Positions 26,781 to 35,930 are shown, numbered from the stretch's first letter. The stretch is DNA of 37,313 nucleotides from Syntrophomonas sp. (GCA_016841425.1 JAENZE010000022.1:1-37313); one strand, 5' to 3'. The notes: generated from the letters alone by a model not told the origin. Numbers and translations: made by a program.

Positions 26781-29564
26781 TTACTCATATTCAATAAAGT
26801 TTATATAAACCAGGAACCGTTTTAACATAACTGCACTCTGGGCTCGATCAGCGTTGCTCCGGGGAGTAAAATTACCATCAGGCATGCCATTGATGATTCC
26901 AGCGCCCGCTGCCAGTGCTACATCTTTTCCGGCCCAGGGAGAAATTGCCTGATGATCCCCAAACCTAGCCAAATATGCTTCCTGTTCTGCAGCCGAGAGC
27001 TTATTCTCTATTCCGGCCACCCGGGCGGCCCTGACTATCATGACTGCGATTTCCTCCCGAGTTATATTGTTATTAGGTTTAAACAGCTGTCCATCATAAC
27101 CGGTAATTATGTTTTCAGCTACTGCAGTTGCTACGCTGCCGGCATACCAGGCATTAACATCGACATCCTTGAACTGCCCTGCTTTTAAGACCCCTTCTTC
27201 CAGTCCCAATGCTCTTACCAAGAGGGTGGCAAACTCGGCCCGGGTAATGCTGCTGTTCGGTTCATAAGCACTCTCACTCTTGCCGGCAATCAGCATCTTG
27301 GAAGCCAGTAATTCGATGTCGCTCCTGGCCCAGCTGTTCTGAATATCAGCAAAGGTTTTACTCATCTGCAGCACCGTGTACAGGCTGTTGCTGCGGCTAA
27401 ATATGTCCGCATATTCTATGCCATCCTGGATCTCAAAGAGTGTGGGCAATGGTAAGAATTTGCCGTTGGCTTCATTCCAGACTACTCCTACCGCCTGCCT
27501 GGGATCAGCCGATTTCTTCAAGAGCAGGTCTCGCTCTACATACGTACCGCCAAAATAGCTGTACTCTATCTTCTTTCCGCCGGGGGCTGTAACTTCTACC
27601 TTAAATTCGGTGGGGTCGGTCAGCATCTGCTGTCCGGGCTGGAGCTGTGCGGTCAGTTTATTCCTGTCCCCTTCATTCGCTCGCGATATCACTATGTTTA
27701 AGGTGAGATCCTCCAATTTCACTCCCAGACGGGCTGCAGCTTCTTCCAGATTTATAGTGTTTAAGGGCAGGGTGTATCTGCCTATCTGACTGTCTATCCC
27801 TAAAAACATCCCTTTTTCTTGGGCTGCCTGAACAATCAGGGCGGGGATTTGCATATGCACTTCATCCACATCATCAGTTGAAATAACAGTCATTCTGCTG
27901 CCGGGCAGACCATTTTCAATATCAGGCAAAGCGCCCTCCAGCAAGACCATCCGCTCTCCGGTACGGCCACCATCCCCGGTTATTGACTCCCGCAATATGT
28001 TTTCTTCACTGAAGGTCTGCAAGGTCAATGCTGAAGCGGGCGTAACCTGGGGCACAGATACGAGTTCTGGGGGTAAGGCTCCGCCACCAGGAGGGGTACT
28101 GCCTACGGTGAAGGTCAGACTAATAACTTTACTATCATAGTTGCCCCTGCCAATAGCTACGGCTTTTATCGTGGTTTCCCCGGTTATTTCAACCGGCTCC
28201 TCTACCCCCTGTTCCGGTCCGCAGCCATGCAGGTTAAATATATCGCTGTCCATATTGGGAGTACTGCCATCTGTAGTATAGTAGATTTTGGGTACCGCAC
28301 TGTTGTGCTTGAGATAGATCAATGAGCCGCCTGGTACTGCACCGCCCTCAGTGACATCCCCATTTTTCGAACCAATTACAGCGGTTGGACAATCCCATTT
28401 ATCCGGGGTATCAGTTTCAACGGTTATTGTACTCAAGCGTTTAACAAACCATAGTAAGGTCTGCTCAGTTGCGGCTCGCTGTCCATAAACCATTACCGGT
28501 ATATCATCATCAGTCATATCATCATAGCTGGAAGATCCTTCCGCTCGTTGCAGGGCTATGATAGGCTCCACCGTGGTTTTAGAAGGAAATATATATCGGG
28601 TTTGGCTGAATAATTCATTTATGGTGAATTCAGCCTCATATCCGTCAGTGCCGATAAAGCTAATCAATTTGGCCTGGCTCCAGTTTATTCCCGCATTATT
28701 CAGTAATGTCCTGAGCGGAACACCTTCAACTGCCATCGGTAAATCGTGAGGCCGGTCACTGGTAACAGATAACACCTTTCTGGTCAGATTCATTTCCTGC
28801 AGTTCCTGGAGGGAATAGGAAACCGTCTTCGAGACTCCATCGCCGTTAATGGTCAGAAAATCCTCAGTGTTTCCTCCCCCGCCAGGTCCGCCGCCAGTTC
28901 CTGATGAACTAACCATGAAGCTGCTGGTCTGGGGGACCGCCATTCCATACCCGGTAATATAAATGGTATATTGCCCGGCTGATGCATCTGCGGGTAATGT
29001 GAATCCGCAACCAAAAGTGTTATTTTCTACCGTTGGCTGGGCCACATAGACTCTTCCATTCTTACTGTTGCGCACAGACACGGCAAGACAATCCACGTTT
29101 TCAGCTGTTCCGGATATCTCCACCTGCTCTCCGGCCTTAAATTCTGCACTGTCTGATGGCTTTATGATATTAACTGCCACATTAAGATCCCTCACCAGGA
29201 AAATCCGTTTAACCGGGGAAAGGCTCAAACCGCTCAGTGTGATGGTATATTCCCCTTCCGCTGCATCGGAATCCAATATAAAGCTGGTGGAAAAAATCCC
29301 GTTGCTCACCCTGGGCTGGGCCGTATATACCAGGCTATCCTGCGCACTTCTGACTGTTATGGCAACTTCTGCCAGTCCCTGGGCAGTTCCGGATATCTCC
29401 ACCACACTCCCCAGCCCGAATACCTGACGAGCAGTAGGTGAGGTAAAATCGGCCTGTATATTACTGGCACAACTGGCCGGAAGATTAATGCCTAACATAG
29501 TCAACGATATGGCCAGGACCATAAAGATGCTCAGCCATTTCTTCCTATTTTTATGTATATTCAT
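26781..29564 (-). CDS. Large SLH protein: Ig-like, sulfite-oxidase-like (type B), chitobiase-like domains
   Basis: 927 residues. Signal peptide; two Ig-like repeats (about 35-217), each with VEISGTA and YTAQP/YVAQP; Gly-rich hinge; type B sulfite-oxidase-like domain (about 232-400: LPMAVEGVPLRTLLNNAGI, GTDGYEAEFT, YGQRAATEQT); chitobiase-type domain (IYYTTDGSTPNMDS); a 240-residue region of the kind seen before SLH repeats in other S-layer proteins; and three SLH repeats (about 745-927). The Mo-ligand Cys position is Ser/Thr. AGGAGAG five bases before the ATG supports the start. It follows the type A gene, mirroring the pair at 18300-14887. Confidence 0.83.
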   Translation of the reverse strand: MNIHKNRKKWLSIFMVLAISLTMLGINLPASCASNIQADFTSPTARQVFGLGSVVEISGTAQGLAEVAITVRSAQDSLVYTAQPRVSNGIFSTSFILDSDAAEGEYTITLSGLSLSPVKRIFLVRDLNVAVNIIKPSDSAEFKAGEQVEISGTAENVDCLAVSVRNSKNGRVYVAQPTVENNTFGCGFTLPADASAGQYTIYITGYGMAVPQTSSFMVSSSGTGGGPGGGGNTEDFLTINGDGVSKTVSYSLQELQEMNLTRKVLSVTSDRPHDLPMAVEGVPLRTLLNNAGINWSQAKLISFIGTDGYEAEFTINELFSQTRYIFPSKTTVEPIIALQRAEGSSSYDDMTDDDIPVMVYGQRAATEQTLLWFVKRLSTITVETDTPDKWDCPTAVIGSKNGDVTEGGAVPGGSLIYLKHNSAVPKIYYTTDGSTPNMDSDIFNLHGCGPEQGVEEPVEITGETTIKAVAIGRGNYDSKVISLTFTVGSTPPGGGALPPELVSVPQVTPASALTLQTFSEENILRESITGDGGRTGERMVLLEGALPDIENGLPGSRMTVISTDDVDEVHMQIPALIVQAAQEKGMFLGIDSQIGRYTLPLNTINLEEAAARLGVKLEDLTLNIVISRANEGDRNKLTAQLQPGQQMLTDPTEFKVEVTAPGGKKIEYSYFGGTYVERDLLLKKSADPRQAVGVVWNEANGKFLPLPTLFEIQDGIEYADIFSRSNSLYTVLQMSKTFADIQNSWARSDIELLASKMLIAGKSESAYEPNSSITRAEFATLLVRALGLEEGVLKAGQFKDVDVNAWYAGSVATAVAENIITGYDGQLFKPNNNITREEIAVMIVRAARVAGIENKLSAAEQEAYLARFGDHQAISPWAGKDVALAAGAGIINGMPDGNFTPRSNADRAQSAVMLKRFLVYINFIEYE

Positions 29565-29599
29565 TTATACTCTCCTTTCTACAACATTGGGCAGTTCGA

Positions 29600-31261
29600 T
29601 TACTCGATGTTAAAATTCAAGGTATGATCGTCACTCCCCAATGGGTTATAATTGCTGAAGTTATCCCAGATGAAAACATCAACATATGCTTTCCCGCTCA
29701 CATCCTCGGGCAGGTTGAATTCAGCCTTGCATTTACCGCCATTCACGTCTACAACGGTTTGGGCAGCGGTATAGGCTATTACCTGGCCACCGCTTATCAT
29801 ACCAGCCTCACTTCCTGCGCGTACCTGAATGATTAATAAGGCATTTTTGGCTGTATTTACCTGGTTCACGGAATCAACCTCAATACAATATCCTCCACCG
29901 GGCGCCACGGAACTTGTAGCTGCCCCGGTATAATCCAACAGCTGCACATCACTGATGGTAATTTCATCATCAACATTGACCAGCTCAACCGCATTGACAT
30001 ACTTTAAGCGGTTGAGACCAGCATCGCTGCCATTGCGCAGGATTTGAATGGTTACCGTCTCATCTCCTGATACATCCGATACTTCAGCACCATTGACTTC
30101 ATAAGCCAGCATGCACTGCTGATCTCTAATATCCTGTACTGTGCCCCCGGTAAACTTTTCCCCGTTGACAGCAATGAAATTCACTTCCCAGTTGCTGGAA
30201 GCATTGAGTTGATCCAATAGGGTACTGAGAAGTACTCCTTTCGCATTAACGCTTACCGTCTGTCCACTCTCCAAACACTGGTAAGTCCTCTCAGCCGGAG
30301 TCATGACTCTCAAGGTTTCGACAGTATAATAGGTATTAAGACCTGCGCCTTTTATCGTACAGGCCAGTGATCCCAGATCATAGTTGAAAGTGACTACTTC
30401 GCTGTCCAGTTTGCCCAGACCGATAGCCCGGGCTTTGATTGTGACTGGTCCGTCAATAGGTATGGGTTTATTTAAATGAGGCTGAAAGGTGGGATAACTG
30501 ATATTGTATATATTGCTATGTACCGTAGGTTCGCTTCCATCCACGGTGTAATATATCTTGGTGTGCCATAGTGACCCGTCTCCATACTGCAGCTCAACTT
30601 CCGTATCTTCCATTACCGAGCCGGAGTTGGGATATGCATCAGGTGTATCCCACTGGGTCAGTTCTTCACAAGTTACTTCAATCGTGCCCCCTTTTAGAAT
30701 CCCATAAAACTGTTCCCCGTTGCAGGCAGTCGGTTCCAGTGGATCCCACTGACCATAAATCAATTTGCCATTTTTCATAAAAGCTATCATGGCAGGAACT
30801 TCTACTTTTCCTTGTTCTCCCCGGCCTTCCGGGGGCCATACCGTACAGTCGCTGCTATCTTCCCCCTGCGGGAAATAATAGCGCGGAACATCCAGCAGAT
30901 CCCTGCAGGTATAGTAGCTGTATGTGGAATTACTTAATCTTATTTTAATCATAGTAGCTTCCTCTTTCAGCCCGGCCTGATCAAGAAGAGTCTGCAGGGT
31001 TACCCCGGTAGTGTCTTTGAATATCTGCAGAGAGGGATAAAAATTATATCCGGAATAATCATGAGTTTCCTGGGGCAGGGCCTCTATTTGCGCCATGGTA
31101 AACTGTACGGTGTTTTCCACCCCATTCCCCTTTATGGTCAATACTATTTCATCCTCGGCCAACGCTGCAGGTGCGGCAATAGTCAGAAGGCTAAAAATTA
31201 TGCTCAGAGCAATTACACCTGCCAGCACTTTGTTAACCCGGAATTTAGTGAATTTTTTCAT
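29600..31261 (-). CDS. Secreted protein with two sulfite-oxidase-like domains and shared C-terminal domain (type A)
   Basis: 553 residues. Signal peptide; type A domain (about 38-205: LPQETHDYSGYNFYP, RYYFPQGED); chitobiase-type domain (IYYTVDGSEPTVHS); a second, shorter domain of the same fold (about 300-430: YTVETLRVMTPAERTYQC, LLSTLLDQLNA) that keeps a Cys in TYQCLES; and the 115-residue C-terminal domain found in the two RCC1 proteins. It has no SLH repeats, so it differs from the other type A proteins in anchoring. AAGGTGG precedes the ATG by six bases. Confidence 0.8.
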   Translation of the reverse strand: MKKFTKFRVNKVLAGVIALSIIFSLLTIAAPAALAEDEIVLTIKGNGVENTVQFTMAQIEALPQETHDYSGYNFYPSLQIFKDTTGVTLQTLLDQAGLKEEATMIKIRLSNSTYSYYTCRDLLDVPRYYFPQGEDSSDCTVWPPEGRGEQGKVEVPAMIAFMKNGKLIYGQWDPLEPTACNGEQFYGILKGGTIEVTCEELTQWDTPDAYPNSGSVMEDTEVELQYGDGSLWHTKIYYTVDGSEPTVHSNIYNISYPTFQPHLNKPIPIDGPVTIKARAIGLGKLDSEVVTFNYDLGSLACTIKGAGLNTYYTVETLRVMTPAERTYQCLESGQTVSVNAKGVLLSTLLDQLNASSNWEVNFIAVNGEKFTGGTVQDIRDQQCMLAYEVNGAEVSDVSGDETVTIQILRNGSDAGLNRLKYVNAVELVNVDDEITISDVQLLDYTGAATSSVAPGGGYCIEVDSVNQVNTAKNALLIIQVRAGSEAGMISGGQVIAYTAAQTVVDVNGGKCKAEFNLPEDVSGKAYVDVFIWDNFSNYNPLGSDDHTLNFNIE

Positions 31262-31292
31262 TGCTGTCCACCTTCCTAATGAATTTTCCTTT

Positions 31293-32327
31293 CTACCTGG
31301 AGTTAAGCACGTTCATAATAAGGGTTACTGCTTCACCCCTTTTGGCATATTTCAGCGGCTGAATGGTATTATCGGAATATCCCTGCATGAGCCCCTTTTG
31401 TGTCATGGCTGCTATAGCTTCCCGGGCCCAAACGGATATATCAGCACTGTCGTTAAAGCCCGGTTCTTCTGCGGCTCCAGCTATTCCAGCTGCTCTTACT
31501 ATCATAACCGCCATTTGCTCGCGGGTAACCGGATCATCTGGTCCGAAAGTATCCGCATTATATCCATTGGCCACCCCACTGGCTACTGCCGCAGCGATAT
31601 GATTCCTGGCCCAGTGGTTTACGGTATCCTTAAAAGTTGCACTGCTCTGCTGATTCAGGTTGAAAGCCTTTACCAGTACGGCAGCAAATTCAGCACGGCT
31701 GATAGTTTTTTCAGGCCGAAAACTACCATCGGGATAACCATTTATAGCTCCCAGAGCTACCAGCTGACTGATGCTGCTGGAGGCCCAGTGCCCGTTAGTA
31801 TCATTAAAATTCTGAGTCCCGGTAGAAGCTGTGACACCAGCTTCACTGTTTCCGGTAATCGCTTCGGGGTTGGGGCTTACTCCCCCTCCGCTACCTCCAC
31901 CGCCGGTAGTTGGACTTACTCCCCCGGGTGTTGTACTGCCTCCGGGCGGGACAGATGAGTTGTCCTTGCTTACCCCGAAAGTAAATACAAGGGGTGCACC
32001 TAAACCTTCTGCCCCGATCTTGATAGTATATATGCCTTCTAAGGCATCGCTATTAAGTTGAAATCCAGTTGTGAAAGTACCATTAAATACAGATGGCTGT
32101 GCTACATAAGCAATACTTCCTTTAGGATTAAACACTACCAGCGATACCTGTTGTACGTTGCTTGCCTTTCCGCTTATTTCAACATCATCTCCTGGACTGA
32201 TGGCCTGTGAAGAAGCCGGTGAATCAAGACTTATTGATACTCCATTTTCTTCAGCAAAACAAGTCCCGTTTAAAACAAACAAACAAATAATCAGTACCAT
32301 TAGTAAACTTCCCAACGTTTTTCTCAC
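31293..32327 (-). CDS. SLH surface protein with one Ig-like domain
   Basis: 344 residues. Signal peptide (1-25); one Ig-like domain (about 30-120: VEISGKASNVQQVSLVVF, AYVAQPSVFNG) homologous to the repeats in the product at 26781; a Pro/Gly/Ser-rich linker; and three SLH repeats (from about 170: FNDTNGHWA, FKDTVNHWA, FNDSADISVWA). It starts at GTG with AAGGA nine bases upstream. It has no sulfite-oxidase-like domain and is the first gene after the tandem leader RNAs, so it may be the structural S-layer anchor of the set. Confidence 0.83.
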   Translation of the reverse strand: MRKTLGSLLMVLIICLFVLNGTCFAEENGVSISLDSPASSQAISPGDDVEISGKASNVQQVSLVVFNPKGSIAYVAQPSVFNGTFTTGFQLNSDALEGIYTIKIGAEGLGAPLVFTFGVSKDNSSVPPGGSTTPGGVSPTTGGGGSGGGVSPNPEAITGNSEAGVTASTGTQNFNDTNGHWASSSISQLVALGAINGYPDGSFRPEKTISRAEFAAVLVKAFNLNQQSSATFKDTVNHWARNHIAAAVASGVANGYNADTFGPDDPVTREQMAVMIVRAAGIAGAAEEPGFNDSADISVWAREAIAAMTQKGLMQGYSDNTIQPLKYAKRGEAVTLIMNVLNSR

Positions 32328-32496
32328 TTCATCTCATCCTTTCCCCAAAATTTAAAACATAAGATTATGTCAATACCCTATCCCCTCCTATTCCATTACT
32401 CAAATAACTTTGGTTATATCCTCTATACCCACGCGGTAGTTGTAAATATTTAGCTCATAGTTATTCCTAACATCTGATAGAGTTATTCTTACATGC

Positions 32497-32665
32497 AAAA
32501 AACTTCTGCCAAAAGAGTATAGACAGAAGTTTAAAACTATCCTGATACTCCTTTCCAAATGCGGGAGGCGGCAAAATTTCTCTCACCACCCTCGGGTTTT
32601 TGCCCTGGGCTGCTAAACCATAGACTGAATCCTTAGGTTTAACAGCTCGGAGTCGTTATTCGGTT
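32497..32665 (-). ncRNA. Riboswitch-like leader RNA, copy B (proximal)
   Basis: Copy of the element at 32796-32965 with an exactly parallel layout: closing pair ACTCC/GGAGT, a 10-bp stem (CTGTTAAACC at 32636-32645 with GGTTTAGCAG at 32610-32619, minus-strand sequences), a GGCAAAA/TTTTGCC stem around ACCCGAGGGTGG, and a 3' terminator hairpin ACTTCTG/CAGAAGT (32502-32530) followed by six U. It lies about 170 bases upstream of the first surface gene. No known class was recognised by eye. Confidence 0.6.
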
Positions 32666-32795
32666 TTCTGCTGACTTATCTTTTCCCAGAACCCTATGCC
32701 AATAGTTTCAAGTCTATTATTTTTACTATTGCAGCAATTTTGATGATTTCGGCTAAAACAGCGTTACTGATTATCTTGTGCTGTTCAAAAATATC

Positions 32796-32965
32796 AAAAA
32801 ACTTCTGCCAAAAGAGTATAGACAGAAGTTTAAAACTATCCTGATACTCCTTTCCAAATGCGGGAGGCGGCAAAATTTCTCTCACCACCCTCGGGTTTTT
32901 GCCCTGGGCTGCTGAACCATAGACTTGAATCCTTAGGTTCAACAGCTCGGAGTTATTATTCGGTT
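32796..32965 (-). ncRNA. Riboswitch-like leader RNA, copy A (distal)
   Basis: This copy is nearly identical to copy B, offset by 299-300 bases. Its 10-bp stem pairs 32936-32945 with 32909-32918. Compared with copy B the pair at 32940/32914 is G-C instead of A-U, a compensatory double change that keeps the stem. A one-base indel in the loop shows the conservation is structural rather than coding. It ends in ACTTCTG/CAGAAGT (32801-32829) and U6. A weak promoter candidate (TTGAAC-16-TAATAA) lies at 33031-33058. Confidence 0.6.
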
Positions 32966-33064
32966 GTAAAGCTCTCAAATCTAATAAATTAATAATAAGA
33001 TGATAAAGGCTTGGTATTACGGATCGATTTTTATTATTTAATCTCATTTCATGTTCAAGAAAAT

Positions 33065-33098
33065 AAAAACTTCTACCCGGCGAATTGTAGGCAGAAGT
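33065..33098 (-). terminator. Third terminator of the leader array
   Basis: A ten-pair stem ACTTCTGCCT/GGGTAGAAGT (33069-33098, minus strand) is followed by U5. Its core matches the terminators of the two leader RNAs. The 33 bases before it (33092-33124, with GATACTC) also align with the leader 3' ends, so it is the remnant of a third copy. Confidence 0.7.
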
Positions 33099-33124
33099 AA
33101 TTGATTATACTTGATACTCATTCC

Positions 33125-33512
33125 TTTTAAATAACGTAAGTGCATTAACTTAAACTTGAGTATTATAATACTTAGCCCAATCCCTCATGTTTTTCTCCAG
33201 AGACATCTTGTCCCCGATCTGCTTTATCTGTAACTGCTTGTTTTTAAATGCAGTTAATTTCTCTAATCTGTATTATATGGTAGTATTCTACTTTTACTGC
33301 CATAATCCTCTAAATAATAGTAATTTTTTCCTATGGTGCTATGGGCATTATAGAAACTTCGTTATGATTCTTAAGTCCTATTTTTAAGTTTATTTGGGGA
33401 TATGTAAGCTAGAGATAAGTTTATAATTTTGTAAAACTAATGGTTAATGCTGACTTACCAGGGTCATGACCAATCACGTAACCACAATCCCAGTGGCCAA
33501 ATAGATAGGGAA
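33125..33512. other. AT-rich gap between leader array and IS21 element
   Basis: I see no gene or clear RNA here. The stretch is the original 5' flank of the leader array, cut from further upstream DNA by the IS insertion at 33513. Confidence 0.5.
33508..33512. repeat. Target-site duplication of the IS (left)
   Basis: GGGAA here is repeated at 35931-35935 immediately outside the other IS tip. Confidence 0.7.
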
Positions 33513-33574
33513 TGTTTTTGGCAAGTAAAAAATACAGCAAACGGCAAAAAATAAATCCAGCACCCCGGTTTCCA

Positions 33575-34297
33575 TTATTTCCTGATAGTGGAATGTGTGA
33601 GTCGGTAGCTTTGTCCACCAAAAACCAGCAGATGACTATGGTGAATTAAACGGTCAATAATCGCACTGGTTAGCTTCTCATCGTAGAATATGCCGTTCCA
33701 TTTGCTGAATTCCAAGTTGGTCGTAATAATAATACTGCGCTTTTCATAACAGTCTGCAACCACCTGATAAAGTAGCTGTGCACCCTGACGGTCCAGGGGA
33801 ATGTAGCCCCATTCATCGCAGATTAGCAGATCCAGCTTGGATAGTTGTTTGAGCATTTTACCCAAATTTCCTGCTATTTGAGCATCATTCAGCTCGTTTA
33901 CAAGGGCGGCTGTACGGTAGAATTTCACCCTCTTTCCTTGCTTACATGCTTCCACCCCGATGGCGGTAGCCATATGGGTTTTACCGGTTCCCACCGGCCC
34001 GTAAAAGATCAGATTTTCCTTTCGTTCCAGCAACGCAGCAGTTTTCAAATCATCTACCGGAATAGAAGCCGGTATTTCTATATGATCAAGGCTATAGCCG
34101 TTAAAGGTTTTAATGACATCAAAGCTGGCTTGTCTCAAGCAACGATTCTGGCGATGAACTTCCCTGGTTTTTAACTCCATTTCCAGAAGTTTGGCCAGAA
34201 ACTCTTCATGGGTATCCGCAGCAATATGCGGATAGTTTTTTGCCAGCCCATTTCCCCAGCGCAACTGCTTGCAGTAGTCTTTAATCAGTTCTTTCAC
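33575..34297 (-). CDS. istB: IS21 transposition helper ATPase IstB
   Basis: The 240-residue AAA+ ATPase related to DnaA/DnaC loads and activates the IstA transposase. Walker A is GPVGTGKTH (100-108) and Walker B LLICDEWG (157-164), with sensor ITTNLEFSKW (191-200). Length is typical. The GTG start overlaps the istA stop (GTGA), the usual IS21 coupling. It appears full length and intact. Confidence 0.95.
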   Translation of the reverse strand: MKELIKDYCKQLRWGNGLAKNYPHIAADTHEEFLAKLLEMELKTREVHRQNRCLRQASFDVIKTFNGYSLDHIEIPASIPVDDLKTAALLERKENLIFYGPVGTGKTHMATAIGVEACKQGKRVKFYRTAALVNELNDAQIAGNLGKMLKQLSKLDLLICDEWGYIPLDRQGAQLLYQVVADCYEKRSIIITTNLEFSKWNGIFYDEKLTSAIIDRLIHHSHLLVFGGQSYRLTHSTIRK

Positions 34298-35790
34298 TTG
34301 TGCTCACCTGCTTTCAGGAAAACATCATAGCAGGTTAGATCAGGTGTATATATTGCCGGTGAATTTATGCCGGCAGAAATTAGCGGCAAAAAATCATTAA
34401 AGCTGGGTTCAGTTAATCTGCGATAGCTTAATAGTATGCTGTCTGCATCTGCTTTGCCAGAATCCATGGTTTCCAGCAAACAGATGGTGGCGGTATCCAT
34501 GTCGCTTTCCGTAATCATCCGAACTAGCAGATGAAGACTTTTCTTTTTCTCGGCATAGTCCAGATATGAAAGATATTCCTGCCAGGGATCGGGCAGTTCA
34601 TGATAAAAGCCGGTGTATTTCAAGGCATTGGGCCGTTTGGCTAAGGTACTAAGATAGGGCAGCCAGTCCATTATTTCCTGTCCCTGACCATACAGTCGCT
34701 TGTGTCTTACAATTGGCTGGTATTGCTCATTAAGAATATCAACCTGATGTGCTCCAAGCTTTATGTATATCTCTTTCCCTGCCACTTGAGGGGAAGCTGA
34801 ATAAATATTACCGTCATAACGAACTTTGCCGTATTTATTGGCTACAAGCTTTTCTGTACGCCCAATATCAAAAGGTTTGGTCGGTAGAGGTAGCATAGCG
34901 ACTTTATCTTCCAGCAACAGCTCGGCTATTTCCGTTCCTTTAGAGTAATGCTTTCGTTGATGATCTTTTTCTGCTACGTCAAAAAGTCCATGGTTAAATA
35001 CTTCAATATCATCAAAGACCGGTTCAGGTACAAAGAAGTTCCGGCGGCTGTAGCCAACCTTGTTTTCAACATGTCCTTTCTCATGCCCTTTGCCAGGGTT
35101 GCAAAATTGAGCTTTAAATCCATAGTGGAGTGCAAATCGATAGAACTGTTCAACAAGCTTTCTTTTTCCTTGTTCCCCAATACCAGCAACAGCTGCTGAC
35201 AGGTTATCAAACCAAATTACTCGGGGAACATGCTCCAGATGTTCGAAGATCTCCTTTAGTCCGGTGAGCAAGCATTCCTGATTCTGGCCCCGAAACACCT
35301 GGGGATATCCGGCATTGCTGTAGGGCAATGAAAGCACTAGTTCATAACCCTTGACTTGCTTGCCTTGCTCAATCATGACGATCTCGCCAAAGTCCACCTG
35401 GGCTTCACCGGGTGGATGCTCCAGGGGAAGAAAGCCTTCTTTTTCCCCGTAGAGTTCCTTTTTCCTGGCGGCTACATAAGCTCGCACAGTTCTTTCGCTG
35501 GCATTAAATATGTCACCGTGCTCATTGCACAGACGTTTGTAGATACGGGTTGCACTATGACGCTGCTTAACTGGCCGGTTAAGATCTTCTGTAAGCCAAG
35601 CATCAATAATTGGCTTTACCGGATCCAGCTTTGAGGGCCGGCCTCTTTTGGGTTTTGTTTTCAAGTTGAAATCAGTTTCTTCCGCGTATTTCTTTACAGT
35701 TCTGAAATCATGTCGGGTTTCTTTGGCAATACTTCTTAGAGATTGTCCTTTATGAAAGCTCAGGTGTTTGATATGATATTTTTGATTCAT
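34294..35790 (-). CDS. istA: IS21 transposase IstA
   Basis: About 498 residues. An N-terminal helix-turn-helix (HKGQSLRSIAKETRHDFRTVKKY) is followed by an integrase-type DDE core: Asp in EAQVDFGE, Asp in VIWFDNLS and Glu in KGHVENKVG. The C-terminal region recognises the terminal repeats. An ATG at 35799 is in frame, but AAGGA is well placed for the ATG at 35790 (MNQKYHIKHL). A hairpin with arms around TTTGT/ACAAA at 35812-35842 precedes the gene and may block read-in translation from outside. Confidence 0.95.
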   Translation of the reverse strand: MNQKYHIKHLSFHKGQSLRSIAKETRHDFRTVKKYAEETDFNLKTKPKRGRPSKLDPVKPIIDAWLTEDLNRPVKQRHSATRIYKRLCNEHGDIFNASERTVRAYVAARKKELYGEKEGFLPLEHPPGEAQVDFGEIVMIEQGKQVKGYELVLSLPYSNAGYPQVFRGQNQECLLTGLKEIFEHLEHVPRVIWFDNLSAAVAGIGEQGKRKLVEQFYRFALHYGFKAQFCNPGKGHEKGHVENKVGYSRRNFFVPEPVFDDIEVFNHGLFDVAEKDHQRKHYSKGTEIAELLLEDKVAMLPLPTKPFDIGRTEKLVANKYGKVRYDGNIYSASPQVAGKEIYIKLGAHQVDILNEQYQPIVRHKRLYGQGQEIMDWLPYLSTLAKRPNALKYTGFYHELPDPWQEYLSYLDYAEKKKSLHLLVRMITESDMDTATICLLETMDSGKADADSILLSYRRLTEPSFNDFLPLISAGINSPAIYTPDLTCYDVFLKAGEHK

Positions 35791-35930
35791 CGTCAGCATC
35801 CTTTCTTGCTACCCCCTTTGTCCTTGCAAACAAAAGGGTAGTATATTTTGGGGGTGCTGGCGATGTTTTTTCCAATTTACTGCTGTATTTTTAACTTGCC
35901 ATTCGCTGTATTTCTATTTTGCCATAGACA

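Larger units (their letters stand above)
33513..35930 (-). mobile_element. Complete IS21-family insertion sequence
   Basis: 2418 bp with istA and istB on the minus strand. Both tips begin TGT and carry 23-bp-period multiple terminal repeats. The left end (outward) has TGGCAAGTAAAAAATACAGC then CGGCAAAAAATAAATCCAGC. The right end (read inward) has TGGCAAAATAGAAATACAGC then TGGCAAGTTAAAAATACAGC. A 5-bp duplication GGGAA flanks it. Both genes look intact, so it may be active. Confidence 0.9.

Noticed and set aside
32796-32965. T-box reading of the leader because of GAGGGTGGTG
   Set aside because: The rest of the T-box sequence (ACCGCG) is missing and downstream genes are not amino-acid related.
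32694-33047. Reading frame of 117 codons through leader copy A
   Set aside because: The second copy breaks the frame with a one-base indel while stem pairing is kept, so the conservation is RNA structure, not protein.
33421-33621. Small reading frame across the left IS end
   Set aside because: It spans the IS tip and the istB 3' end in another frame and has no ribosome site or family match.
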